Origin: Spirochaetota bacterium
GTDB lineage: Bacteria > Spirochaetota > GWE2-31-10 > MWDO01
NCBI GenBank assembly: GCA_017998755.1
Contig: JAGOCL010000194.1
Span: forward strand, 1 to 5,564
Reading direction: 5' to 3'
Length of the DNA: 5,564 nt
In this document: positions 1-5,564 of the stretch, in pieces
How the letters are laid out: every line of letters begins with the position of its first letter
Position numbering within the stretch: position 1 is the first letter of the stretch
Notes under the pieces: model-generated
Database searches by the model: none
What the model was told of the DNA's origin: nothing
Seen by the model: only the letters and a program-made list of their open reading frames with translations
Translations under genes and position numbers: made by a program

Positions 1-643
1 CGGGAATCTCCGCCTCAATGTCTCTTGGAAAAATATCGTTCTGTTCAAAAGGAACGTAAACGACGTCGAACGAGAAGAAATCGACCGGATACATCGAAAA
101 AGCCGCCGATAATATTGGTATTTTATCGGAATTCGCCCCGACGGTATAGTCGCGCGAGTTTATGTTATCGGTAGGATTGAGCCCGTCGGCCGTCCCCCAT
201 GAGAAGACCTGAAGCCCGGCGGCGAGTTTTATTTTCCACGGACTCCACGAAATATAATTCTCAAGCGGTTTGATATTTAATACCTTATCCCAACTGCCGA
301 AGTCGTTTAGAACGACGTCGAACTTACCGGCGGATTTGAGTTTAACGTCTTTGTACTCAATCTCCAAGCCGAATTCGTTTAAAAATTTCGGCGCTTTAAC
401 CGCTCCTTCAAAATTCATAAAGTCCGGTATAACCGGTATGTGGAAATCAAATTTATGCTCGCCGTACAGACTCATCTTAAAATCCGGTATCGGCGAAAAA
501 TCGGATAATCCGTTTGCTATTCCGGAATCGTCCGAGGTACTCTCCTCCGCTACGCTATCGAAAAGCGCTCCGTAATCCGTCTCGGAATAAGTAAAAAATA
601 CGGCGAAAAAAAGGAGCGATATGATCAAAAAATATTTACGCAT
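1..643 (-). CDS. Secreted DUF1302-like outer-membrane beta-barrel protein (N-terminal 214 residues; 3' end outside window)
   Basis: This frame opens with ATG at 643 and stays open to the window edge, giving 214 codons. GGAGG at 654-650, six bases before the ATG, supports the start. Residues 1-20 look like a signal peptide: MRKYF, a hydrophobic run, then TYSE. Residues 21-50 are acidic and Ser/Asp-rich, probably a flexible linker. From about residue 55, polar and aromatic residues alternate in beta-strand-like stretches rich in Phe, Tyr and Trp. The best landmark is GLQVFSWGTADGLNPTDNIN at 143-162. It resembles the 'G.Q...WG.ad....D.iN..D' segment I recall from DUF1302-type barrels, so the family call is recognition by eye. 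The gene follows the LolA-like gene by 17 bases and is probably the last or a late member of the operon, supplying the outer-membrane end. Another porin-like or DUF-class barrel remains possible. The C-terminal barrel and any terminal aromatic residue cannot be seen. Confidence 0.75.
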   Translation of the reverse strand, partial: MRKYFLIISLLFFAVFFTYSETDYGALFDSVAEESTSDDSGIANGLSDFSPIPDFKMSLYGEHKFDFHIPVIPDFMNFEGAVKAPKFLNEFGLEIEYKDVKLKSAGKFDVVLNDFGSWDKVLNIKPLENYISWSPWKIKLAAGLQVFSWGTADGLNPTDNINSRDYTVGANSDKIPILSAAFSMYPVDFFSFDVVYVPFEQNDIFPRDIEAEIP

Positions 644-660
644 AAGCCGCCTCCAAACTT

Positions 661-1416
661 TTATTTTTCCAGATTCTGAACGCTGAAAACAGAGTCCTTG
701 ATACCGGAGTTAATTTTCATATTACTCATTGAAAGCAGGGTTTTGGTACCCTCTTTGTTATTTTCCACAACGGTCTTAGTCGGAAACAATACGTCGTCTA
801 TGGTTTTTACCTCGACCATAACGATAGTTTTATACAGTTTGTCGTCTTTCTTGTCGTAAGTTTCAAGTTTGTAGGTAAAATAATCGCTTTTTGATATCCA
901 CATTATAGAGCGGGAATAAGGCGATGTTTTATCTTTAGGAGTCGCTTCGATTACGAAACAATCTATATCGCCGAATTTCTCATCTTTTAGATATTTATAG
1001 TCAAAATCCTCAAAATCCCTATCTTCCATATCGTAATAAGATAGATCAGACCCCATAAATTTGCCGTCTTTACTCGAAGAAGATATGAGCCGCGTCTTTT
1101 TTAACGCCGGCAGATAAAGACGTTGTTCGTCGTCGCCCTTTCTGGCTATCGTCAAAAATTTTGTACCTCTAACGTCGGCCGGTTCCAAAAATTCTGTAAA
1201 AGAATTGGTTCCCTCTTTGGAATCTTTGGAGTACATTATTACCTTTCTCTTTTTTTGTCCCCCTTTCTTGTCTATCAGGACCATATCGGCTTCCGAGTAA
1301 CTATCGCTCGCCTTTTTTAGATCCTTGTTTTTTCTAACGATTTCGTCCCCTTTTTCGTCCGCGAAAAGCGAAATAGATAAAAGAAACGTTAACGCGGTAA
1401 AAATTATTCTTTTCAT
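661..1416 (-). CDS. LolA-like outer-membrane lipoprotein-sorting family protein (periplasmic)
   Basis: This complete 251-residue protein starts at ATG 1416, with AGGAG at 1427-1423 six bases upstream, and ends with TAA. Residues 1-19 form a signal peptide (MKRII, hydrophobic core, SLFA before DE). There is no lipobox cysteine at the cleavage site, so a soluble periplasmic protein is expected. The mature part is very rich in Lys, Asp and Glu. Hallmarks of the family (COG2834 / LolA_like, recognised by eye) are FLEPADVRGTKFL at 76-88, YLPALKKTRLI at 101-111 and GKFMGSDLSYYDM at 118-130. These proteins share the half-barrel fold of LolA, LolB and DUF1329, which holds acyl chains in a hydrophobic cavity. 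It sits between an RND transporter gene (21-base gap) and a barrel gene (17-base gap). The inferred role is a periplasmic carrier passing a hydrophobic cargo from the RND protein to the outer membrane. It is unlikely to be the housekeeping LolA, because no LolCDE gene is nearby and the RND linkage is typical of the accessory branch. Confidence 0.9.
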   Translation of the reverse strand: MKRIIFTALTFLLSISLFADEKGDEIVRKNKDLKKASDSYSEADMVLIDKKGGQKKRKVIMYSKDSKEGTNSFTEFLEPADVRGTKFLTIARKGDDEQRLYLPALKKTRLISSSSKDGKFMGSDLSYYDMEDRDFEDFDYKYLKDEKFGDIDCFVIEATPKDKTSPYSRSIMWISKSDYFTYKLETYDKKDDKLYKTIVMVEVKTIDDVLFPTKTVVENNKEGTKTLLSMSNMKINSGIKDSVFSVQNLEK

Positions 1417-1437
1417 AAAATTCTCCTTTTTTTAAAA

Positions 1438-3795
1438 TTATTTAGTTATAAATTTAGGTTTAAAAATATTTAGCAGAGCCGGTAGCAAAGTCATCGCCGA
1501 AAACGATGCGGTAAACATAGTTAGCCCGACTAGAGCTCCAAAATATACCAGAGGCATAAAACTGGAAAAAACCAAGACAAGAAATCCCAAAGCAACCGCC
1601 GAGGCGTTATAGACTATCGCCTTACCGGAAGTCGCAAGAGCCCGAGTCGTTACGACGTTTAGATCCTTCGACAATTTTATTTCATGATGATACGAGTTTA
1701 AGAAATGGATCGCGTAATCTATACCCGTCCCGACCGCTACGGAAGCTACCATCGCAGTTCCGGCGTCAAGATGAATCCCAAGAAATCCCATAATCCCGAA
1801 GTTCAAAAATATCGGAACCGCCAAAGTAACGACTCCGAAAATTCCGGCGATAGGCGATTTGTAATACAGCGACAAAATCAGAAAAACGGCGATCAAGGAA
1901 GATACAATATTGTAAACCTGACTGTCCACTATCATATCTGATACGACAACTTGTACTTGCGAATAGCCGCTAACCGAAGCTTTATAGCCCTCAGGTAAGA
2001 ATTTTAACGTATAATCCAATATATCTTTGCGAATAGATCTTATAAGGTCAAAATCGCCGTTTTTAAGCATAATCTCAATTTTTGTCTGAGAAGGTTCAAT
2101 CGGGTCGTCTACATATTCTTTTGTATTTCCCGAAAATAGCAGAAGATACTGAGCGATAAGTTGTTTTAATTCATCTTTTGATTCGCATCTGTATTTAGCG
2201 GGATCGTAAGGTATCTCGTAATAATCTCCGCTCTCGTCGACGTTCATGACCTGATTCATTTTCTTTACCAGATCGGTAAAAGACATGATATTGCCGATAT
2301 CCGGATATTTCTCCTCCAGATAAACTATCATTTTATCGATAACCTTCAATACGTCCGGACGAGTCAACGCTCCGGGCTCTTCCCCTTTTATTATCAGACT
2401 CAACATCGTCGTTCCGTTAAAATTTTTATTGGCGAACTCGTCGGCTTTTCTGATCTCTGTCGATTTTCTAAAATAATTAACCATAGGATTGCCGATTTTT
2501 ATTCTCATAGAGCCAAAAACCGCGACTATTAAAATAATAAAAAAGAGAACGAATATTTTTATTTTATCCTTCGCCAAAAAGTTGTATATTTTAAAAAGCG
2601 TTTTTGTTATCAAGTCAAGTTTTTCAGGCTCGTCGAGTTTTGGTTTTACTAATCCGACTTTATGCTTTAACGACTTATGCCTTAGAATTAATAGCGATGG
2701 GATCAACGTCAACGCTATAATAAAAGCTATGAATACGCCGATGGCGGCAAATATCCCAAAATCCCTTAAAAGAGTAATAGAGCTTGTCGCAAGAGACCCA
2801 AATCCCGCTATAGTCGTTAACGCCGCCAGTAAGACCGCTCCTCCGATTCGCTTTAGCGTGTGGAATATTATCTCTTTATTACGCTCTTCCGATACCTCTC
2901 CTTTTAGGAGCCGCTCTTTGTCGACTTCGTCAAAGTAATGGCTGATAATGTGAATTCCGTAAGCGCTACCGACGGCAATCATCAATACCGGAATAGCGCT
3001 CGCTACTAAAGTCAAATTCACATGAAATAACGCCATAAGACCCAAAGTACAAACTGTCGTAATCAATACCGTTATAGTCGGCAAAACAACTCCGCCGACG
3101 CTTCTGAAAGATAAAAACAGCGTACCGATGAGAATAATTACGACAAAAGGAATCAAACGAATTAGATCTGCGCGCATACTCTCCGCAATAATAACCAGAA
3201 ATGTCGGAAATCCGGCAACGTAAGCGGTATATCTCTCGCTTTCATAATTTTTAAGTATTTTTTTTATACTTTTATGAGTTTCTTCGGCATTTTTACTTTC
3301 GATCCCTTGCTCGAGAGTTATCGCGACAAGACTCCCCTGAAAGTCGTCGGAATAAAAATTTCCTTTATAAATTTTCCAAGAAAGAAGCCGTTGTTTGATA
3401 ATCTCCTCTTCGTTGGCAGTTTCCGGAATATTTTCTACAAGCTTCATCGTTTCTATACCGTTTTCCGTTCCAAACAAATAATCTACGTTCATTATTGAGG
3501 TAACCGATTCGACATAAGGGGCGTTTTCAAATTCCGCCGTAAGTTTCTCAATAATTTCAAGATTTTCTTTAGAATAGACGTAACCTTCGTTAAATTTCAA
3601 ACTAACCCCGATCATCATATTTCCGCCGTAAGTATCTTCTATCTCTTTAAATTCCTTTCTCGAAGGGTGATTTTTTGGCAAGAATTTAGTCGTGTCGTTA
3701 TCGATAACCAAATTTTTCAGTTGAAGACCGAGAGCGACGGTTATTACGCAAATAACGATAATTATTAATAACGGATATTTAAAAAACTTGTTCAT
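1438..3795 (-). CDS. RND superfamily (MMPL/COG1033-type) inner-membrane transporter
   Basis: This is a complete 785-residue protein with the duplicated RND layout. TM1 is at about 7-26 and a first periplasmic domain at 27-210. TM2-6 lie at about 212-372, a cytoplasmic linker at 373-410 and TM7 at 411-429. A second periplasmic domain spans 430-625, and TM8-12 lie at about 627-777. The length fits the single-chain MMPL/HpnN-like branch and is shorter than the roughly 1,000-residue AcrB-type pumps. Family motifs include AVGSAYGIHIISHY (274-287, TM4) and AVGTGIDYAIHF (687-698, TM10), plus the Gly/Ala-rich TM5 around AALTTIAGFGSLA (324-336). The TM10 motif keeps the Asp-Tyr pair (D693-Y694) expected for proton relay, while TM4 has Ala-Tyr (A278-Y279). 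The start at 3795 has AGGAG seven bases upstream, and the gene lies 14 bases after tetR. Members of this family move lipids, hopanoids, sterols or other hydrophobic molecules. No membrane-fusion protein is encoded alongside, and the LolA-like gene follows directly. The cargo is unknown. Confidence 0.93.
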   Translation of the reverse strand: MNKFFKYPLLIIIVICVITVALGLQLKNLVIDNDTTKFLPKNHPSRKEFKEIEDTYGGNMMIGVSLKFNEGYVYSKENLEIIEKLTAEFENAPYVESVTSIMNVDYLFGTENGIETMKLVENIPETANEEEIIKQRLLSWKIYKGNFYSDDFQGSLVAITLEQGIESKNAEETHKSIKKILKNYESERYTAYVAGFPTFLVIIAESMRADLIRLIPFVVIILIGTLFLSFRSVGGVVLPTITVLITTVCTLGLMALFHVNLTLVASAIPVLMIAVGSAYGIHIISHYFDEVDKERLLKGEVSEERNKEIIFHTLKRIGGAVLLAALTTIAGFGSLATSSITLLRDFGIFAAIGVFIAFIIALTLIPSLLILRHKSLKHKVGLVKPKLDEPEKLDLITKTLFKIYNFLAKDKIKIFVLFFIILIVAVFGSMRIKIGNPMVNYFRKSTEIRKADEFANKNFNGTTMLSLIIKGEEPGALTRPDVLKVIDKMIVYLEEKYPDIGNIMSFTDLVKKMNQVMNVDESGDYYEIPYDPAKYRCESKDELKQLIAQYLLLFSGNTKEYVDDPIEPSQTKIEIMLKNGDFDLIRSIRKDILDYTLKFLPEGYKASVSGYSQVQVVVSDMIVDSQVYNIVSSLIAVFLILSLYYKSPIAGIFGVVTLAVPIFLNFGIMGFLGIHLDAGTAMVASVAVGTGIDYAIHFLNSYHHEIKLSKDLNVVTTRALATSGKAIVYNASAVALGFLVLVFSSFMPLVYFGALVGLTMFTASFSAMTLLPALLNIFKPKFITK

Positions 3796-3809
3796 CTCAA
3801 TTCTCCTAT

Positions 3810-4448
3810 TTAATCATTCCTAATTAATGACAACATTAAATTTATATTATATTCGAATATTGTATTAAACTCGATGTTGTCCGCCATAAAATACTGATAC
3901 ATATCGTCGTTTATAAGATACATGCCTACTAAAATAGTCTGTATTGACATGACGGTTTTTGATATATCTATATCTTTTTTTATGCTTCCGTCTTCAATCC
4001 CCTGATTGACAAACGCGTCGATAAACCTTCGTATTCCCTTAACAATGTCTTGACACTTTTGAATTCCTTCGGTTTTTTTGTTCTCTTCAAACGCTTGATT
4101 GAGAAAATACGCTATCACTTTTGCATAATTAAGGTTTACTCTTTTCAATTCTATCAGAGAACGCGCGATAGATGAAAGCTTGTCAAAACCGGATTTTTGG
4201 TTTTCCGAGCTTTTCATAATAATCTTTTGCAAAAGCTCGACGCCCCTTAGCGCGATAGCGGAATAGAGCTCTTCTTTTCCGTCAAAATATTTATAAACCG
4301 TTCGTTTGCTAAACTCCGCTTTTTTCGCGATAGTATCCATAGAGGTCTCTTTAAACCCCTCTTTAAAAAATAGCTTCTCCGCCGCGTCGATGATCTCTTG
4401 CCGCTTTCTCTCTTTTTCCCTCGCTATCCGATTAGATATATAATTCAT
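3810..4448 (-). CDS. TetR/AcrR-family transcriptional regulator
   Basis: With the start at ATG 4448 this is a 212-residue protein, a normal TetR length. The N-terminal DNA-binding domain spans about 18-66. It contains IIDAAEKLFFKEGFKETSM, then the recognition region IAKKAEFSKRTVYKYFDGKEEL, all textbook TetR signatures. A basic stretch (REKERKRQE, 10-18) precedes it. The C-terminal half is helical and variable, as expected for ligand binding and dimerisation, and its ligand cannot be predicted. The frame is open back to an ATG at 4514, but that codon lies between the -35 and -10 elements of the only good promoter here. The ATG at 4448 has GGGAG six bases upstream and gives a protein without a 22-residue non-family extension, so it is chosen. 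The transporter gene begins 14 bases after the stop, and its Shine-Dalgarno lies just past the tetR stop codon. The likely role is autoregulated repression of the operon, relieved by a transported or related hydrophobic compound (inference). Confidence 0.93.
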   Translation of the reverse strand: MNYISNRIAREKERKRQEIIDAAEKLFFKEGFKETSMDTIAKKAEFSKRTVYKYFDGKEELYSAIALRGVELLQKIIMKSSENQKSGFDKLSSIARSLIELKRVNLNYAKVIAYFLNQAFEENKKTEGIQKCQDIVKGIRRFIDAFVNQGIEDGSIKKDIDISKTVMSIQTILVGMYLINDDMYQYFMADNIEFNTIFEYNINLMLSLIRND

Positions 4449-4454
4449 ACAAAA

Positions 4455-4459
4455 CTCCC
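4455..4459 (-). promoter_or_regulatory. Shine-Dalgarno site that decides the tetR start
   Basis: The minus strand reads GGGAG here, separated by six bases (TTTTGT) from the ATG at 4448. The alternative upstream ATG at 4514 lies within the promoter and would not be on the predicted transcript. This site therefore supports the shorter 212-residue TetR protein. Confidence 0.75.
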
Positions 4460-4470
4460 GGTGTTCTAAG

Positions 4471-4499
4471 TATACTATCGGTTTACTTATTACAGTATA
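4471..4499. promoter_or_regulatory. Possible TetR operator overlapping the -10 box and start site
   Basis: The plus strand reads TATACT at 4471-4476 and its exact inverted copy AGTATA at 4494-4499, with 17 bases between them. The right arm is the -10 box itself and the left arm lies about 10-16 bases into the transcript. The left arm is also part of an 8-bp palindrome, AGTATACT (4469-4476). A GTTTAC direct repeat occurs at 4481-4486 and 4500-4505, 19 bases apart, about two helical turns. A repressor bound here would block RNA polymerase. The arms are short and AT-rich, so chance is a serious alternative. Confidence 0.3.
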
Positions 4500-4522
4500 G
4501 TTTACCAAAGTCATATTGTCAA
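4494..4522 (-). promoter_or_regulatory. Sigma-70-type promoter of the tetR-RND-LolA-like-barrel operon
   Basis: Reading the minus strand, a perfect -35 box TTGACA (4522-4517) is followed by a 17-base spacer and a -10 box TATACT (4499-4494), one mismatch from TATAAT. The predicted transcription start is near 4487, giving a leader of about 39 bases before the tetR ATG at 4448. The upstream flank (4530-4523) is pure A/T, which may act as an UP-like element. No comparably good promoter was noticed in the short gaps between the four downstream genes, so this one probably drives all of them. Confidence 0.8.
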
Positions 4523-4529
4523 TAAAAAT

Positions 4530-4568
4530 AAAATTCTTTTAAAATAATTTTATTTTTAAAAGAATTTT
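4530..4568 (-). terminator. AT-rich hairpin, possible terminator of the transglutaminase-like gene
   Basis: Two perfectly complementary 15-base arms (AAAATTCTTTTAAAA at 4530-4544 and its inverse at 4554-4568) enclose a 9-base loop. On the minus strand the hairpin is followed by a T-rich tract (TATTTTTATT, 4529-4520) that runs straight into the -35 box of the next operon. Position and T-tract suit an intrinsic terminator for the gene ending at 4687. Only one G:C pair is in the stem, so it would be a weak one. It could instead be a transcription-factor site or simply AT-rich DNA. Confidence 0.4.
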
Positions 4569-4592
4569 TGGACGGACATGATAATTAATTTT

Positions 4593-4604
4593 CGGGAATT
4601 CCCG
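4593..4604. repeat. Perfect 12-bp palindrome CGGGAATTCCCG
   Basis: This GC-capped palindrome stands out in the AT-rich intergenic region, 83 bases downstream of the transglutaminase-like stop codon. As RNA it could form only a 4-bp stem with an AATT loop. On the plus strand it is followed by TTTT, on the minus strand by AAAA. It may be a protein-binding dyad or part of a weak transcript end. It has no visible partner copy elsewhere in the window. Confidence 0.4.
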
Positions 4605-4686
4605 TTTTGAATATTCTTAATATCTAATAAAGCCGTTATTGCCGAGAAGAAAAGAAAAATAATAATATAAAACCGTCGTCTTACAA

Positions 4687-5564
4687 CTAAAAATAGTTAC
4701 CTACGCTTCTACCGCCGCCTTCGTTTGAAGGGATATGATCTCCGCCTATTCCGGTCATATCGTCTAGCATATAATATTTATATGTAACAGAATTCGGATC
4801 GGTATCGTTAGGAACCGGGTCTCCCCAAGTAGAGTCGACAAATTTCCACAAGGAGTTTTGATATAGAATATTATTCCAAGCGTGTCCTACGTTTCCGGTT
4901 TGGGTAACGGCCAATCCGTAAATTATTTTAGTCTGAATTCCGTTAGCTCTTGCAAGAGCCGTAAAAAGCATCGTATAGCCCTCGCAAACCCCCATTTGGT
5001 TATTAAAAACCGACAGCGCGTCCTGTTTTTTTCTTTGACCGCTAACCGTCGAGTCAAAATCGTAATGGTTGCGTTTAACGACAAAGTCGTATACGGCTTT
5101 GATTTTATCATCTTCGTTTGTAAGATTATACGTCAACTCGACGGCTTTGTTCAGCAATACTATATCGTCCGATTGAGCGTAGTCCGAAGGATATAGAAAC
5201 TGCCCGTATTCGTCGCGAGTATTTGTTACGGTAAACTTATAAAGAAGCGTCGAGGTAGTAAAATGTTGAGTATCCCCTTCGTAATTCAAATTATTAACAG
5301 TCGCCGTCGCTTTATAAACGTAAACATTATAAGTTCCAGTTCCGTATTTTAGCCATATTCTGGAATCAAAATTTTTTCGCAGTAAATATGTCGCAGTTTG
5401 ACTATCTTTAACTATATGAAAACATGTGTATTGATTTTCAAGAGTATAGGAGTTAGACCCTTTTATGGTAAAAAAACCGTCCGCTTCGAATGTTGAAACA
5501 ACGGGAGACGTAACCTGAATGCCTGAATCGACGTTGATAACGGGAGAGCCCGAGCCGGCGGAAG
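4687..5564 (-). CDS. Transglutaminase-like domain protein (C-terminal 291 residues; 5' end outside window)
   Basis: The frame is open from the window edge (first whole codon at 5562) to TAG at 4687-4689. The in-frame TTG at 5289 is therefore internal and not a start. The C-terminal half is a transglutaminase-like (papain-fold) domain. It has a helical lead-in (DDKIKAVYDFVVKRNHYD), then the nucleophile segment GVCEGYTMLFTALARANGI (Cys codon 4986-4984). GHAWN follows (His codon 4884-4882), then VDSTWGD (Asp codon 4836-4834), which completes the Cys-His-Asp triad in the usual order. The visible N-terminal part (about 100 residues) is beta-rich, with a GTGTYNVYVYK segment suggesting an Ig-like or similar module before the catalytic domain. 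It begins with a Gly/Ser-rich run (SAGSGSP) that may be a linker behind a signal peptide or lipid anchor not seen here. An extracytoplasmic peptidase or amidase-type enzyme is likely, but the substrate is unknown. A promoter and possible terminator separate it from the tetR operon, so a functional link is not implied. Confidence 0.88.
   Translation of the reverse strand, partial: SAGSGSPVINVDSGIQVTSPVVSTFEADGFFTIKGSNSYTLENQYTCFHIVKDSQTATYLLRKNFDSRIWLKYGTGTYNVYVYKATATVNNLNYEGDTQHFTTSTLLYKFTVTNTRDEYGQFLYPSDYAQSDDIVLLNKAVELTYNLTNEDDKIKAVYDFVVKRNHYDFDSTVSGQRKKQDALSVFNNQMGVCEGYTMLFTALARANGIQTKIIYGLAVTQTGNVGHAWNNILYQNSLWKFVDSTWGDPVPNDTDPNSVTYKYYMLDDMTGIGGDHIPSNEGGGRSVGNYF

Noticed and set aside
270..575. 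101-codon plus-strand open frame
   Set aside because: It is antisense to the barrel gene, which has a signal peptide, a good Shine-Dalgarno and family-like motifs. The plus-strand product has low-complexity composition and nothing recognisable.
2489..2938. 149-codon plus-strand open frame
   Set aside because: It lies wholly antisense to the RND gene, whose membrane-segment pattern and motifs are unambiguous. It shows no family motif of its own.
1..3809. Classical tripartite multidrug efflux operon
   Set aside because: The transporter is the 785-residue MMPL type and no membrane-fusion protein or TolC-like gene is in the window. The partners are a LolA-like protein and a barrel.
4570..4686. 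Small RNA, tRNA or riboswitch in the intergenic region
   Set aside because: No cloverleaf, conserved riboswitch core or promoter-plus-terminator pair was visible. Beyond the two palindromes the stretch is featureless AT-rich sequence.
4882..5196. 104-codon plus-strand and overlapping 62-codon minus-strand frames
   Set aside because: Both overlap the catalytic core of the transglutaminase-like gene in other frames and look like translation shadows.
5287..5289. TTG as start of the transglutaminase-like gene
   Set aside because: The same frame continues open for 91 more codons to the window edge with protein-like beta-rich sequence, and no Shine-Dalgarno precedes the TTG at a suitable distance.

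Overview
The window is one strand of a compact, moderately AT-rich bacterial genome. Every convincing gene is on the minus strand. Diderm features are clear: signal peptides, a LolA-like periplasmic protein and an outer-membrane barrel-type protein. Together with the RND/LolA-like pairing and a transglutaminase-like protein with a beta-rich N-terminal part, they suggest a diderm, perhaps a spirochaete (Treponema-like). That taxonomic guess is low-confidence inference, because the window has no rRNA or other marker gene.

Layout in transcription order (right to left). (1) 5564-4687: the C-terminal 291 residues of a transglutaminase-like cysteine-protease-fold protein whose 5' end lies outside the window. 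(2) 4686-4449: a 238-base intergenic region with a 12-bp palindrome, an AT-rich hairpin that could end the upstream transcript, and a near-consensus sigma-70-type promoter (TTGACA, 17-base spacer, TATACT). (3) 4448-2: four tightly packed genes encoding a TetR-family regulator, a 785-residue RND/MMPL-family transporter, a LolA-like outer-membrane lipoprotein-sorting-type protein, and the first 214 residues of a secreted DUF1302-like beta-barrel candidate. Gaps between the four are 14, 21 and 17 bases, and each has a good Shine-Dalgarno sequence, so they are very likely one operon.

The operon reads as a self-contained trans-envelope system: an inner-membrane proton-driven RND protein, a soluble periplasmic carrier with a lipid-binding fold, and an outer-membrane barrel, under a local TetR repressor. 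No membrane-fusion protein or TolC-type gene is present, so this is not a classical tripartite drug pump. Export or insertion of a lipid or other hydrophobic molecule is the most economical hypothesis. The cargo cannot be read from the sequence.

One start is corrected. The longest tetR reading frame would begin at 4514, inside the promoter; the ATG at 4448, with its own Shine-Dalgarno sequence, is the better start. No RNA genes, CRISPR arrays, insertion sequences or attachment sites were seen. The only non-coding stretch over 100 bases is the 238-base intergenic region.
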